DNA of 64,000 nucleotides from Bifidobacterium ruminantium DSM 6489 (GCF_000770925.1 NZ_JDTK01000001.1:1-64000), one strand, 5' to 3'; shown: positions 1-8,739, numbered from the stretch's first letter. Notes: generated from the sequence alone by a model not told the origin. Made by a program: numbers and translations.

Positions 1-1649
1 GAGACGTTCTTGCCGCCGGCTGTGATGATGAGATCCTTCTTGCGGCCGATGATGTACAGGAATCCGTCGTCGTCGATCCGTCCCAGATCCCCGGTCCTGT
101 ACCAGCCATCCTCCGTGAACGAATCCTCAGTGGCCTCATCGTTCTTATGGTACTTCGGGAACACCGACGCGCCCTTGACCTGAATCTCACTGTCCTCGGC
201 GATACGAAGCGTGAAACCGGGGAACGCGATGCCGACCGAACCCTGATGATACGGCACGCCCAACACGTTGAACGCGCACGGCGCGGTCGTCTCGGTCAGG
301 CCGTAGCCCTCGTAGACGGGGACGCCCGCGCCGCGGAAGAACGCCAGAAGCTCCGGATCGAGCGGGGCGCCTCCCGCGACAATCCACTTGGCACGTCCGC
401 CAAGCACCTCACGCAATGCGGCATAGACCATCGGTTCGAAGGCCGCGCGGCGAGCCTTGGTGATCACACTGGCCTTGCCCTTGACGCTGACCTCCTTCAT
501 ATAGTTCTGCGCGGCGACCACCGCCGCTGCAAACGCGACGCCCTTGGCGCCATGTCCGGCCTTCTGCGAAGCCGCGTTGTACACCTTCTCCAGCACACGC
601 GGAACCACGATCATCACCGAGGGCTTCGCGATCTGCAGATCGGAAATGAGAGTCTTGATGCCCTGGGCGATATAGATGTGCAGGTTGCTTGCCACGCAGA
701 TGTAGTTGATGGCGCGGGCGAAGGAATGCGCCTGCGGCAGAAACAGCAGAACCGTGTTCTTCTTGTCATTCAGCAGTTCGGGCATATAGTCGGGCAGATT
801 GAACGCGGTCGCGCAATAGTGCTCGTGCGTCATCTCCACACCCTTCGGCGCGGCAGTCGATCCGGAAGTGTACACGATGGAGCACAGGTCGGTCTTCTTC
901 ACAGTGGCGATGCGGGCGTCGAGCTGCTCGTCGCTCACGCCCGAACCGTACGCCTTGATCTCCTCAAGTCCTCCGGTCTCGAAGCAGACGATATGCTCCA
1001 AGGTCGGGCATTCGGTTTCGGCGCCGTCCGACTTCTCCTTCATGTCCGTGGTCTCCACGACCAGCAGCCGCGCGTCGGAGTTGTTGACGATGTTGCGGAT
1101 CTGCTCGGCGGAATCGGTGTCGTAGATGGTGGCGAGCACTCCGCCGCAGGCCATGACGGCCGCGTCGAACACGTCCCAGGCATAGGAAGTGCGGCACATG
1201 AACGCCACGCCGTCGCCCTTCTTCAGTCCGTAGTGCAGCAGACCCTTCGCGACGGAACGGATGTCGGCGAGCGTCTCGTTGGCGGTTTTCGTGACCCAAT
1301 CGCCGTCCTGCTTGTAGGTGTACAGCGGCTCATCGCCCATGCGTTCGGCGCGATCGGCGTAGATGTCGTAGATGGTGGTGCCCTCATCGAGTGGGGGGTT
1401 GCCTTCGGTCTTCGTAGTCAGCAGACCGGTTTCCGGGTCGAGGAACGTGGTGGACGGATAACCTGGCCCCCATTCGGTGGTGTGCGGTAGCTCGATATGG
1501 CCGTCGGGGGAGAGGATGTTGTCCGGATCGTTGTAATCCGGAGTGTTTCCGGAATCGTCGCTGACTGGATGCACGAAATCGTTTCCCAGGCGCAGTGCCT
1601 TCTTCGCGAGATTGGTGGCCTGTTTGTTCAACGAGGTGATGATGGACAC
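1..1649 (-). CDS. fadD: Long-chain acyl-CoA synthetase (AMP-forming), 3' end cut by window
   Basis: Activates long-chain fatty acids to acyl-CoA through an acyl-adenylate; it probably works at the inner face of the membrane. Visible ANL-superfamily motifs in order are the P-loop-like SIVYTSGSTAAPKGVEMTH, the A5 motif YEGYGLTETTAP, a TGDLG aspartate, and the A8 hinge IIGRKKDLIITAGGKN just before the window edge. The GTG at 1649 is preceded by AGGAGA at good spacing. About 549 codons are present and only the C-terminal lid, with its catalytic lysine, is missing. It is divergent from the transhydrogenase operon, with a 12-bp dyad between them. Family is certain; chain-length preference cannot be read. 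Confidence 0.9.
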   Translation of the reverse strand, partial: MSIITSLNKQATNLAKKALRLGNDFVHPVSDDSGNTPDYNDPDNILSPDGHIELPHTTEWGPGYPSTTFLDPETGLLTTKTEGNPPLDEGTTIYDIYADRAERMGDEPLYTYKQDGDWVTKTANETLADIRSVAKGLLHYGLKKGDGVAFMCRTSYAWDVFDAAVMACGGVLATIYDTDSAEQIRNIVNNSDARLLVVETTDMKEKSDGAETECPTLEHIVCFETGGLEEIKAYGSGVSDEQLDARIATVKKTDLCSIVYTSGSTAAPKGVEMTHEHYCATAFNLPDYMPELLNDKKNTVLLFLPQAHSFARAINYICVASNLHIYIAQGIKTLISDLQIAKPSVMIVVPRVLEKVYNAASQKAGHGAKGVAFAAAVVAAQNYMKEVSVKGKASVITKARRAAFEPMVYAALREVLGGRAKWIVAGGAPLDPELLAFFRGAGVPVYEGYGLTETTAPCAFNVLGVPYHQGSVGIAFPGFTLRIAEDSEIQVKGASVFPKYHKNDEATEDSFTEDGWYRTGDLGRIDDDGFLYIIGRKKDLIITAGGKNV

Positions 1650-1711
1650 GTGACTCTCCTACACATATAAACAGTATCTAAGGAAGGAATGATAGCCCGT
1701 TGCGTCCGACA

Positions 1712-1739
1712 CGTCACCTTACGGTAGCGTAAGGTGACG
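1712..1739. promoter_or_regulatory. Perfect 12-bp inverted repeat, candidate operator
   Basis: CGTCACCTTACG, a 4-nt spacer GTAG, then CGTAAGGTGACG. It lies 63 bp upstream of the acyl-CoA synthetase start and 147 bp upstream of pntA. No U-run follows on either strand, so a terminator is unlikely. A palindrome with CTTACG/CGTAAG half sites between divergent genes fits a TetR-family dimer site (inference). Confidence 0.55.
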
Positions 1740-1885
1740 CGCCTTATATAACGGTTTTCGATGTGTGGTGGAAAGTTCCTAGATTCGAAAGATGAACGAT
1801 TGCGCGTATGGCAGCGTCACGTACGTTACACTTGAGCGCTGTATCTGTTCATTTAGATTTCTTTAATGAGGAAGAAAGGGCACCT

Positions 1886-3031
1886 ATGGCTGAAAAAGCT
1901 GAAGCCACCGTGGTCTTCGGAGTTCTCAATGAGACTTCCGAGCACGAGTCCCGTGTTGCTCTGACACCGGATATCGTAACGAGGTTGCGTAAATCGGGCG
2001 TTGCATGCCTGATTGAATCCGGTGCGGGCGCCGCTTCGCATTACGTCGATGAGGATTACATGAAGGCGGGCGCGCAGGTCGTCTCCGCCGATGATGTGAT
2101 CGCCCGCGCCGACGTGCTTGGATTCGTCGATTGTCCGGACAAGGATTTGCTCGCCCGCGTCAAGCGGGGCACGTGGATCATCGGCATGCTGGGATCATTC
2201 ACCGATGCCGATTACGTCGCCGCGATCGAGAAGGCCGGTCTGATCGGTGTGGCCATGGAGAAGCTGCCACGCCAGCTGAGCTCCGCTCAATCCATGGACG
2301 AGATGACGTCGCAGAATTCCGTGATGGGCTACAAGGCCGCCATCGTGGCAGCCAACGCCTACGGATCCTTCCTGCCGATGATGACCACCGCGGCCGGCAC
2401 CATCCGACCGGCCAAGGTGCTCATCCTGGGCGCGGGCATCGCCGGCCTGCAGGCCATCGGCACGGCCAAGCGTCTCGGAGCGGTCGTCACCGCGTACGAC
2501 GTTCGCCCGGCCTCCAAGGGTGAAGTCGAGTCTCTGGGCGCCAAATTCCTGGATCTTGGTCTGGACTTCTCCAAGGGGCAGGGCGAGGGCGGCTATGCCC
2601 GCGCGCTGAGCGCCGAGGAACAGGCCCAGCAGCAGGCTGCGGTCGATCAGAAGGCCGCCGGCTTCGACATCGTCATCACTACCGCCAAGGTGCCGGGACG
2701 CAAGCCTCCGGTCCTTCTGACCAAGGCCGGAGTCGCCGGTCTGCACCGTGGCGCAGTGATCGTCGACTGCGCCGCCAGCGATCTCGGAGGCAATGTCGAG
2801 GGCTCCACCGTCGGAACTCAGGTCACCGACAACGGCGTGACCCTCATCGGCGCCCCGTATCTGGCCAGTGGCGTGTCCACCACCGCGTCCAATCTGTTGA
2901 GCCGCAACGTGGCCGACGTGCTGGCGCATTTCGTCCGCGACGGCAAGCTCGCCGTCGATCTGAACGAGGAGCTTGACAACGCCATGGTCGTGGCAGGCCG
3001 TGGCGAGGAAGCCAAGAAGGAGGAGAAGTAG
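1886..3031 (+). CDS. pntA: Proton-translocating NAD(P) transhydrogenase, alpha subunit part 1
   Basis: NAD(H)-binding domain I of the membrane transhydrogenase that couples hydride transfer from NADH to NADP+ with proton flow. The 381-aa product begins MAEKAEATVV and carries the alanine-dehydrogenase/PNT fold with the Rossmann segment VLILGAGIAGLQAIGTAKRLGA, followed by the domain ending KPPVLLTKAGVAGL. The ATG at 1886 has a purine-rich GGAAGAAAGGG upstream; an upstream TTG/ATG extension is less likely. The alpha chain is split, as in organisms with three-subunit enzymes: the membrane part is the next gene, 2 bp away. In a fermenter it probably balances NADPH supply. Confidence 0.93.
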   Translation: MAEKAEATVVFGVLNETSEHESRVALTPDIVTRLRKSGVACLIESGAGAASHYVDEDYMKAGAQVVSADDVIARADVLGFVDCPDKDLLARVKRGTWIIGMLGSFTDADYVAAIEKAGLIGVAMEKLPRQLSSAQSMDEMTSQNSVMGYKAAIVAANAYGSFLPMMTTAAGTIRPAKVLILGAGIAGLQAIGTAKRLGAVVTAYDVRPASKGEVESLGAKFLDLGLDFSKGQGEGGYARALSAEEQAQQQAAVDQKAAGFDIVITTAKVPGRKPPVLLTKAGVAGLHRGAVIVDCAASDLGGNVEGSTVGTQVTDNGVTLIGAPYLASGVSTTASNLLSRNVADVLAHFVRDGKLAVDLNEELDNAMVVAGRGEEAKKEEK

Positions 3032-3033
3032 GC

Positions 3034-3339
3034 ATGGATATCGTCGTTGCGATCACACTGTTCATCCTCGCGCTGCTCATCGGCGTGGAGGTCATCGGCA
3101 AGGTGCCAGCCACCCTGCACACCCCATTGATGTCCGGCGCGAATTCCATCCACGGCATCGTCATCGCCGGCGTCGTCATCGTCGCCGCCCATGCGACCAG
3201 CCCGCTCGCCTGGGTGTTCATCTTCCTGGCCGCAGTGCTGGGCACGATGAACGTCGTCGGCGGCTATGTCGTCACCGACCGCATGCTGGAGATGTTCAAG
3301 TCCGATAAGGGCAAGAAGAAGGAAGAGGAGGCCAAGTAA
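3034..3339 (+). CDS. pntAB: NAD(P) transhydrogenase, alpha subunit part 2 (membrane)
   Basis: A 101-aa membrane subunit forming the first part of the proton channel (domain IIa). Three or four hydrophobic helices are visible (residues about 3-21, 42-58, 61-84), with the family signature LHTPLMSGANSIHGIVI. The C-terminus is lysine-rich and cytosolic. A GGAGGAGAAG Shine-Dalgarno lies inside the end of pntA. The stop codon abuts the pntB start, so the three genes are one translationally coupled operon. Confidence 0.93.
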   Translation: MDIVVAITLFILALLIGVEVIGKVPATLHTPLMSGANSIHGIVIAGVVIVAAHATSPLAWVFIFLAAVLGTMNVVGGYVVTDRMLEMFKSDKGKKKEEEAK

Positions 3340-4785
3340 ATGGGTACCCTGGCCGAAATGCTGAGCACGCCGCTCGGCGTCATCGAATGGTTCGTCTACC
3401 TGCTGGCCGCAGTGATGTTCGTCATCGGCCTGCACCTGATGAATTCGCCGAAGACCGCCCGCAAGGGCAACATGGTCTCCGCCATCGGCATGATCTTCGC
3501 CGTGGCCATGGCCTTCATCGTGCTGTTCGCCGGTGAGATCTCCAACGGTTTCAAACACTCCGTCGCCGTCGTGGTGCTGATCGTCAGCATCGTCATCGGC
3601 GCTGTAGCGGGCGTGGTCTCCGCCAAGAAGGTCAAGATGACCGACATGCCGCAGCTCGTCTCCGTGTTCAACACCGTAGGCGGTGGCGCGGCTGCGCTTG
3701 TTGCTCTGAACGACATTCTGACATCCGCCGAAACTCCGTCCATTGTGGTGCTCATCACTGCTGGACTGGGCATTATGATCGGCTCCGTCACCTTCTCCGG
3801 TTCGCTTATCGCGGCCGGCAAGCTGCAGGGTATCAAGTGGGTCAAGAGGCTGAGCTTGCCTGGCAAGGGCTTCTGGAACATCCTGTTCGTCGTACTCACT
3901 GTCGCATCCTTCGTGATGCTGTGCGTGCAGCCGAACCAGCGTCTGCTGTGGTCGGTCCTGACCACCGTGTTCGCCCTGTGCTACGGTCTTGTGTTCGTCA
4001 TCCCGATTGGCGGAGCGGATATGCCGGTTGTCATTTCCGTGTTGAACGCCTGCACCGGAACCGCCGTGGCCATGTCAGGCCTGGCCATCAACAATATCGC
4101 CCTGATCGTTGCCGGCGCGCTCGTCGGTGCCGCTGGCGTGACCCTGTCCATCGCCATGTCCAAGGCTATGAACCGTCCGCTGCTGTCCGTCTTGGCTGGT
4201 GGCTTCGGCGGCTCCAATTCTGCGGCGGGCGCCGGAGAGGGGCCGGAGGGCACCATGAAGGAGACCTCCGCCGACGATCTGGCCGTCCAGCTTGTATACG
4301 CCGAAAAGGTTATCTTCGTGCCGGGCTTCGGTCTTGCCCAGGCTCAGGCGCAGCGTGAGCTCGCTGACCTTGGCACCCTGCTCAAGGACCATGGTGTCGA
4401 AGTCTCCTACGCCATCCATCCGGTGGCAGGCCGTATGCCTGGCCATATGAACGTGCTACTCGCCGAGGCCAACGTCCCGTATGAGGAGCTCGTCGACCTG
4501 GATGACATCAATCCGCAGTTCCCGCAGTCCAACGTGGCTCTGGTGGTCGGCGCCAACGACGTGACCAATCCGGCTGCCCGCAAGCCGGGCACCCCGGTTT
4601 CCGGCATGCCGATTCTCGACGTCGACAAGGCGCAGAACGTGGTGGTCATGAAGCGTGGCCGTGGCACCGGTTATGCCGGCATCCAGAACGAGCTGTACTT
4701 CGAAGACAACACGCAGATGCTGTTTGGTGACGCCAAGGCGAGTCTGCAGGCCGTCATCGCAGCGGTCAAGGAACTCATCAACTGA
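3340..4785 (+). CDS. pntB: NAD(P) transhydrogenase, beta subunit
   Basis: A 481-aa beta chain: an N-terminal membrane domain of about eight helices (residues about 10-290) followed by the NADP(H)-binding domain III. Landmarks are the GGFGGSNSAAGAGEG hinge, the VIFVPGFGLAQAQAQ start of domain III and the NADP-binding stretch ALVVGANDVTNPAARKPGTP. Length matches the family. Its start codon follows the pntAB stop without a gap. A good intrinsic terminator 33 bp downstream closes the operon. Confidence 0.95.
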   Translation: MGTLAEMLSTPLGVIEWFVYLLAAVMFVIGLHLMNSPKTARKGNMVSAIGMIFAVAMAFIVLFAGEISNGFKHSVAVVVLIVSIVIGAVAGVVSAKKVKMTDMPQLVSVFNTVGGGAAALVALNDILTSAETPSIVVLITAGLGIMIGSVTFSGSLIAAGKLQGIKWVKRLSLPGKGFWNILFVVLTVASFVMLCVQPNQRLLWSVLTTVFALCYGLVFVIPIGGADMPVVISVLNACTGTAVAMSGLAINNIALIVAGALVGAAGVTLSIAMSKAMNRPLLSVLAGGFGGSNSAAGAGEGPEGTMKETSADDLAVQLVYAEKVIFVPGFGLAQAQAQRELADLGTLLKDHGVEVSYAIHPVAGRMPGHMNVLLAEANVPYEELVDLDDINPQFPQSNVALVVGANDVTNPAARKPGTPVSGMPILDVDKAQNVVVMKRGRGTGYAGIQNELYFEDNTQMLFGDAKASLQAVIAAVKELIN

Positions 4786-4817
4786 CGGACCGGCTCGTCG
4801 CCTACGCGAAGATCAGG

Positions 4818-4850
4818 CCCTTCCTCTTTTTGGAGGAAGGGTCTTTTGTT
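4818..4850 (+). terminator. Intrinsic terminator after pntB
   Basis: Stem CCCTTCCTC / GAGGAAGGG with a 6-nt T-rich loop, followed by TCTTTTGTT. It ends the pnt operon. Confidence 0.85.
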
Positions 4851-4860
4851 ATTGCGCAAG

Positions 4861-4916
4861 TTGTCCACAGACAGGTATGGGGGTGTGGATAGGTGGAAAT
4901 TGTCCACTTATCCACT
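4861..4916. promoter_or_regulatory. Cluster of four DnaA-box-like 9-mers
   Basis: TTGTCCACA (4861-4869), reverse-strand CTATCCACA (4884-4892), TTGTCCACT (4900-4908) and TTATCCACT (4908-4916, sharing one base with the previous). The first is identical to the actinobacterial DnaA box consensus and the others differ at one or two positions. They sit between the pntB terminator and the unknown gene at 4992. No dnaA, dnaN or long AT-rich unwinding element is nearby, so this is not taken as oriC. DnaA-controlled transcription or DnaA titration are the options. Confidence 0.5.
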
Positions 4917-4991
4917 TTTTTCAAAGGATTGTGACGGAGAGGTGGACGGATATGCGACAGTAGGTGCATCTCTACGACGAAGGAGTTGCAT

Positions 4992-6359
4992 ATGACAGTT
5001 GCCGTGGCCACGCCATTCAATATGGACGAACAGGCTTTCCTGCAAACGATGGATCGGCTGATCGAGCGCTTCGACCGGTACAGCTCGGGGCGTTGCTTCG
5101 CGGACCTTGATCGGATACGTCTCGAACACGATATGGAAGGTCCGCTTTCCCTGTTCGATGACGTGGTGCACGAGCTTGCGGATGACTTGTTCGGCGGCAC
5201 GTCATGGCCGGTGAACCTCGACATGGATATGATCATATTGGATCGGTTCCAAATAGGCTATGATGCCGAATTCCTGACCGGATGCCGCAATGTGGTTCGT
5301 AAATACGGCATGAGCGCATGGCTGTATGAAATGATTAATGATGCTTCCGTCGCGGTGGCGACGCATCGGCCGAGCAACAGGATGCCGTTCCAGCTTGGTC
5401 TGTTCGATACACGTGAGGTGTTCCGAAGGAAAAAGACCAAGGGGAAGAAGAGCGGAGGCGGAAGAAGGAAACGGCTCGAATGCATGATGGAATACCTGCG
5501 ACAGACCTACCGTCTGGCCGCATACACTCTGTTGCGATGGGGAGGGGGCGAGCCTAGGGCCGCTGATGCGGCGCTGATGGTTCTCGCTTATGGGGGATTG
5601 GGTATGTGTATGCTCCGCGATGATCCGAAAGTGGTCGAATTGGGATGTGATCCCGATTTCCGATACAGGCATGTATGCGCCCAGTTGCAGGATATGCGGA
5701 TCAAGGCGGATCTGGAATATGCCTGTTCCGTGGATCTAAGCGTCACCAGCTCATTGGAATATCCGGCTTGCCTCGATGCCAGATATCTGTATGACGCCGA
5801 ACACATTGTGGAGGCATATCGGAATCTGTGGGATGAGAACACTAAGCCCGTCGCCCAACTACTGGCCGAGATCGAGGACAATGGCGTATATGAAGTGGAG
5901 TATATATGGAAAGACCCGCTCTATCTGCATGACCTTGCCATCTCCCTTATGGGGCCGTCGGCTTCGGGTCTTCTCCAGGAAGGCTTCAGACTGCGTGATC
6001 GAACCATGTTCGAGAATGGTGTCAAAGAACTTGACGGCCAGGCACGCAATGTGAGGAAGGCTGGTCTGCTGCTTACCCTTGCCGGATATATCTTTTTCGC
6101 CGAACCGGAGGATCGCATGGATGCGATGCTCGCTTCGCACAAGGATCGCAAACGCATGTTGGACAACTATGAAAAGCTTGGCGAAATGGCCGCGACCATC
6201 GCCTTGTACCGTCTTCCTCGGGATCGCGAATCGCTTCGGGCAGTGCGGGCCCTGCTCATGCATGAGACGGGCGTGTACGCGGACAAGATGGGAGAGCTCA
6301 TGGATCTCGCCGACGAGCCGGACGGGGAAGACGAAGCCACCGCTCCGGTCATGGGGTGA
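4992..6359 (+). CDS. Hypothetical protein, 455 aa, no recognised domain
   Basis: I do not recognise a family. The ATG at 4992 has AAGGAG six bases upstream; an in-frame TTG at 4986 overlaps that site and is rejected. No signal peptide or clear membrane helix is present. The protein is rich in acidic residues and Leu/Met/Arg helices. A very basic segment near residues 145-160 (RRKKTKGKKSGGGRRKR) could bind nucleic acid or be a flexible linker between an N-terminal domain and a helical C-terminal domain. It sits alone behind a DnaA-box-like cluster. A 32-bp tandem duplication covers its last codons and stop. Confidence 0.75.
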   Translation: MTVAVATPFNMDEQAFLQTMDRLIERFDRYSSGRCFADLDRIRLEHDMEGPLSLFDDVVHELADDLFGGTSWPVNLDMDMIILDRFQIGYDAEFLTGCRNVVRKYGMSAWLYEMINDASVAVATHRPSNRMPFQLGLFDTREVFRRKKTKGKKSGGGRRKRLECMMEYLRQTYRLAAYTLLRWGGGEPRAADAALMVLAYGGLGMCMLRDDPKVVELGCDPDFRYRHVCAQLQDMRIKADLEYACSVDLSVTSSLEYPACLDARYLYDAEHIVEAYRNLWDENTKPVAQLLAEIEDNGVYEVEYIWKDPLYLHDLAISLMGPSASGLLQEGFRLRDRTMFENGVKELDGQARNVRKAGLLLTLAGYIFFAEPEDRMDAMLASHKDRKRMLDNYEKLGEMAATIALYRLPRDRESLRAVRALLMHETGVYADKMGELMDLADEPDGEDEATAPVMG

Positions 6360-6392
6360 AAGACGAAGCCACCGCTCCGGTCATGGGGTGAA
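6329..6392 (+). repeat. 32-bp perfect tandem duplication over a stop codon
   Basis: Two identical 32-bp copies beginning AGACGAAGCCACC (6329-6360 and 6361-6392), then a further AGACG. The first copy encodes the last codons and TGA of the preceding gene; the second is non-coding. It looks like a recent replication-slippage event. Confidence 0.9.
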
Positions 6393-6432
6393 AGACGGTT
6401 TTCCGCATATTGGACATGACAATGCTTTGGGA

Positions 6433-6463
6433 TTGACTCTACAACCATTGTAAGGTTTAGCCT
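6433..6463 (+). promoter_or_regulatory. MerR-type promoter/operator for the MATE-merR operon
   Basis: A TTGACT -35 (6433-6438) and a TAGCCT -10-like hexamer (6458-6463) are separated by 19 bp. The spacer holds the dyad TACAA-CCA-TTGTA (6440-6452). An over-long spacer with a central dyad is the hallmark of promoters untwisted by MerR-family activators, and a merR gene is the second gene of this operon. Confidence 0.7.
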
Positions 6464-6509
6464 TCCTGCTGGAAGACATAGGCCGAAACGGGAGGATAAG
6501 AGACAACCC

Positions 6510-7859
6510 ATGGGAAAGAACCTGACAACGGGAAGCGTGTTCAGAACGATCGTCACCTTCGCGTTGCCGTATCTGCTGTCGTATTTCCTGCAGACGCTGT
6601 ACGGCATGGCCGATCTGTTCGTCGCCGGACAGTTCATCGGCATCGACGGCATCACCGCGGTGGCGAACGGCAGCCAGGTGCTGTACATGCTCACCGTGGT
6701 CATCGTGGGTCTTGCCATGGGCGCGACCGTCACCATCGGCCGTGCGGTCGGCGCGAACAGGCTCGACCGTGCGGCCAAGGCCATCGGCAACGTCATCACG
6801 CTGTTCGCAGGAATCGCGTTGGCGCTGACGGTCGTTCTGCTGTTGAACGTGCACAACATCATCTCGCTGATCGGCGTGCCAGTCGAAGCCGTCGAGGGAA
6901 CCGCGCAGTATCTGACCATCTGCTATATCGGCATCCCGTTCATCGTCGCGTACAACATTATCAGCTCGGTGTTCCGTGGGATGGGCGATTCGAAAAGCCC
7001 CATGTATTTCATTGCGGTTGCATGCTTCTGCAACATCGTGTTCGACTACCTGTTTATGGGCTGGCTGCGTCTTGGTCCCTCGGGCGCGGCATTGGGCACC
7101 ACACTGGCGCAGGCCATCAGTGTGACCGTGACATTGGTGGCGATTCGCCGCCGGCGTACGGGCATCAGACTGAAGTTCGGCGATCTTCGCCCCGATAGGG
7201 CCATGCTCCGCGGCATTCTCGGCATCGGAGTGCCGACGGCGGTTCAGGACGGCTGCATCCAGATCGCCTTCATCATCATCACGGTCATCGCCAACTACCG
7301 TGGCCTGAACGATGCGGCAGCTGTCGGCGTCGTCGAAAAGGTGATCAGCGCGTTGTTCCTGGTACCGTCGTCCATGCTGGCCACGGTATCCGCCGTCTCG
7401 GCGCAGAACATCGGTGCCGGCAGGATGGAGCGAGCGACGAAGACACTGCGATACGCCACCGCGATCACCGTCGTCTACGGCATCGTCATATCGATTGTGG
7501 TGGAACTGACGGCGGGCTCCATCGTCGGCCTGTTCACCACCGATGCGACGGTAATCCTGCTGGGAACACAGTACATCCGCAGCTACATCGTCGACAGCAT
7601 CTTCGCGGGCATCCACTTCTGCTTCAGCGGCTTCTTCGCCGCATGCGGGCGCTCCTATATCGGATTCATCCACAATATCGTGGCCATCACCCTGGTCCGT
7701 GTGCCCGGGGCGTATCTGGCATCCAAGCTGTTCCCGAACACCTTGTTCCCCATGGGCGTCGCCGCACCCGCCGGATCGCTGCTTTCCGTGCTGATCTGTC
7801 TTGGCTTCTACGCGTGGCTCAAGCGTCACGGCGTAATTTCGGAGAAGGCGCGTGCATGA
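6510..7859 (+). CDS. MATE family multidrug/metabolite efflux transporter
   Basis: A 449-aa inner-membrane antiporter with about 12 transmembrane helices in two homologous halves. The N-terminal signature is typical of the DinF/NorM-like branch (TGSVFRTIVTFALPYLLSYF, then GMADLFVAGQFIG), and the second half repeats the pattern (GILGIGVPTAVQDG). It likely exports cationic drugs or metabolites using a Na+ or H+ gradient; the substrate is not readable. GGGAGG is about 14 bases upstream of the ATG, which is rather far. The last codons overlap the merR start (ATGA). Confidence 0.9.
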   Translation: MGKNLTTGSVFRTIVTFALPYLLSYFLQTLYGMADLFVAGQFIGIDGITAVANGSQVLYMLTVVIVGLAMGATVTIGRAVGANRLDRAAKAIGNVITLFAGIALALTVVLLLNVHNIISLIGVPVEAVEGTAQYLTICYIGIPFIVAYNIISSVFRGMGDSKSPMYFIAVACFCNIVFDYLFMGWLRLGPSGAALGTTLAQAISVTVTLVAIRRRRTGIRLKFGDLRPDRAMLRGILGIGVPTAVQDGCIQIAFIIITVIANYRGLNDAAAVGVVEKVISALFLVPSSMLATVSAVSAQNIGAGRMERATKTLRYATAITVVYGIVISIVVELTAGSIVGLFTTDATVILLGTQYIRSYIVDSIFAGIHFCFSGFFAACGRSYIGFIHNIVAITLVRVPGAYLASKLFPNTLFPMGVAAPAGSLLSVLICLGFYAWLKRHGVISEKARA

Positions 7860-8716
7860 CGGCGAGTGAGCGAAGTGGAGGGCGCGGCGCTTTGCCGGGT
7901 GACGGCAGACTGTTCCGTATAGGCAAGGTTGCAGATATGTTCAATGTGTCGCTGGGCACGCTTCGGCATTATGAGCGTTGCGGCTTGCTGGAACCCGAAT
8001 ATATCGACCCGCGCACCGGGTACCGGTATTACGGTGCCAAGCAGTTCGAGGTGCTGAACACCATTCGGTACCTGCGTGTGCTGGATATGCCGTTGACGCA
8101 GATAGCCGAGTTCCTGCACAATCGCGACGTGCATGTCATCGAGGACAAGCTTGTTGCACAGAAAGCCCTGATCGAGCGCAAACAGCATGGGCTGGAAATG
8201 GTCTCGCGGAAGATCGACCATCGCTTGGAGCGGCTGCGGGACGCTGAGCAGTCCGAATTCGACGTGATACGTGTTGTGCGGCAACCCGCCTGCAGGATCG
8301 TCTGGATCAGGGATTCACCGAAGGTCGACTCGTATCTCGGCCTGGAATATTCGATCCGCAAGCTGGAGCAGCATCAGAAGGATTCGCTGGTCTTCCTCGG
8401 CAAGGTCGGCGTCGGTATTGACAAGGAATCGTTGGAACAGGGCGGATATGCCGATTACGGGTTGGTGTTCCTATTGCTTGACGACGAGGACGAATATGAG
8501 GGCGACACCGTGGCATTGCCGGAGACCGATTGCGTGCGCATCCGGTTCCGGGGGAGTCATGGCGATGCCCCCGACCGGTACCGCGAGCTGATGCGGTACA
8601 CCGCAGAGCAGGGTCTCGACATCACCGGGTTCTCACGTGAGATCGCGTTGATCGATGAAGGGTTGACATCGGATCCCGCCCAGTTCGTGACCGAGATCTG
8701 CATCCCGGTGCGCTAG
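7856..8716 (+). CDS. MerR family transcriptional regulator, BmrR-like
   Basis: 286 aa. The N-terminal MerR helix-turn-helix (residues about 21-90) shows RIGKVADMFNVSLGTLRHYE and YRYYGAKQFEVLNTIRYLR. A coiled-coil dimer helix follows (residues about 95-135). The C-terminal ~150 residues look like a GyrI/BmrR effector-binding domain. The start overlaps the MATE stop as ATGA, with GGAGAAGG upstream, so the two are translationally coupled. By family behaviour it should sense a drug-like ligand and activate the promoter at 6433, autoregulating the operon (inference). Confidence 0.88.
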   Translation: MTASERSGGRGALPGDGRLFRIGKVADMFNVSLGTLRHYERCGLLEPEYIDPRTGYRYYGAKQFEVLNTIRYLRVLDMPLTQIAEFLHNRDVHVIEDKLVAQKALIERKQHGLEMVSRKIDHRLERLRDAEQSEFDVIRVVRQPACRIVWIRDSPKVDSYLGLEYSIRKLEQHQKDSLVFLGKVGVGIDKESLEQGGYADYGLVFLLLDDEDEYEGDTVALPETDCVRIRFRGSHGDAPDRYRELMRYTAEQGLDITGFSREIALIDEGLTSDPAQFVTEICIPVR

Positions 8717-8739
8717 CCACTTTTCGGCGACGTGTGGCG

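Noticed and set aside
147-1490. 447-codon open frame on the plus strand
   Set aside because: Antisense to the acyl-CoA synthetase, whose motifs are unmistakable on the minus strand.
4861-4916. Replication origin
   Set aside because: DnaA-like boxes are present, but there is no dnaA/dnaN/rpmH context and no AT-rich unwinding region.
6329-6392. CRISPR-like repeats
   Set aside because: Only two directly abutting copies with no spacer and no cas genes anywhere in the window.
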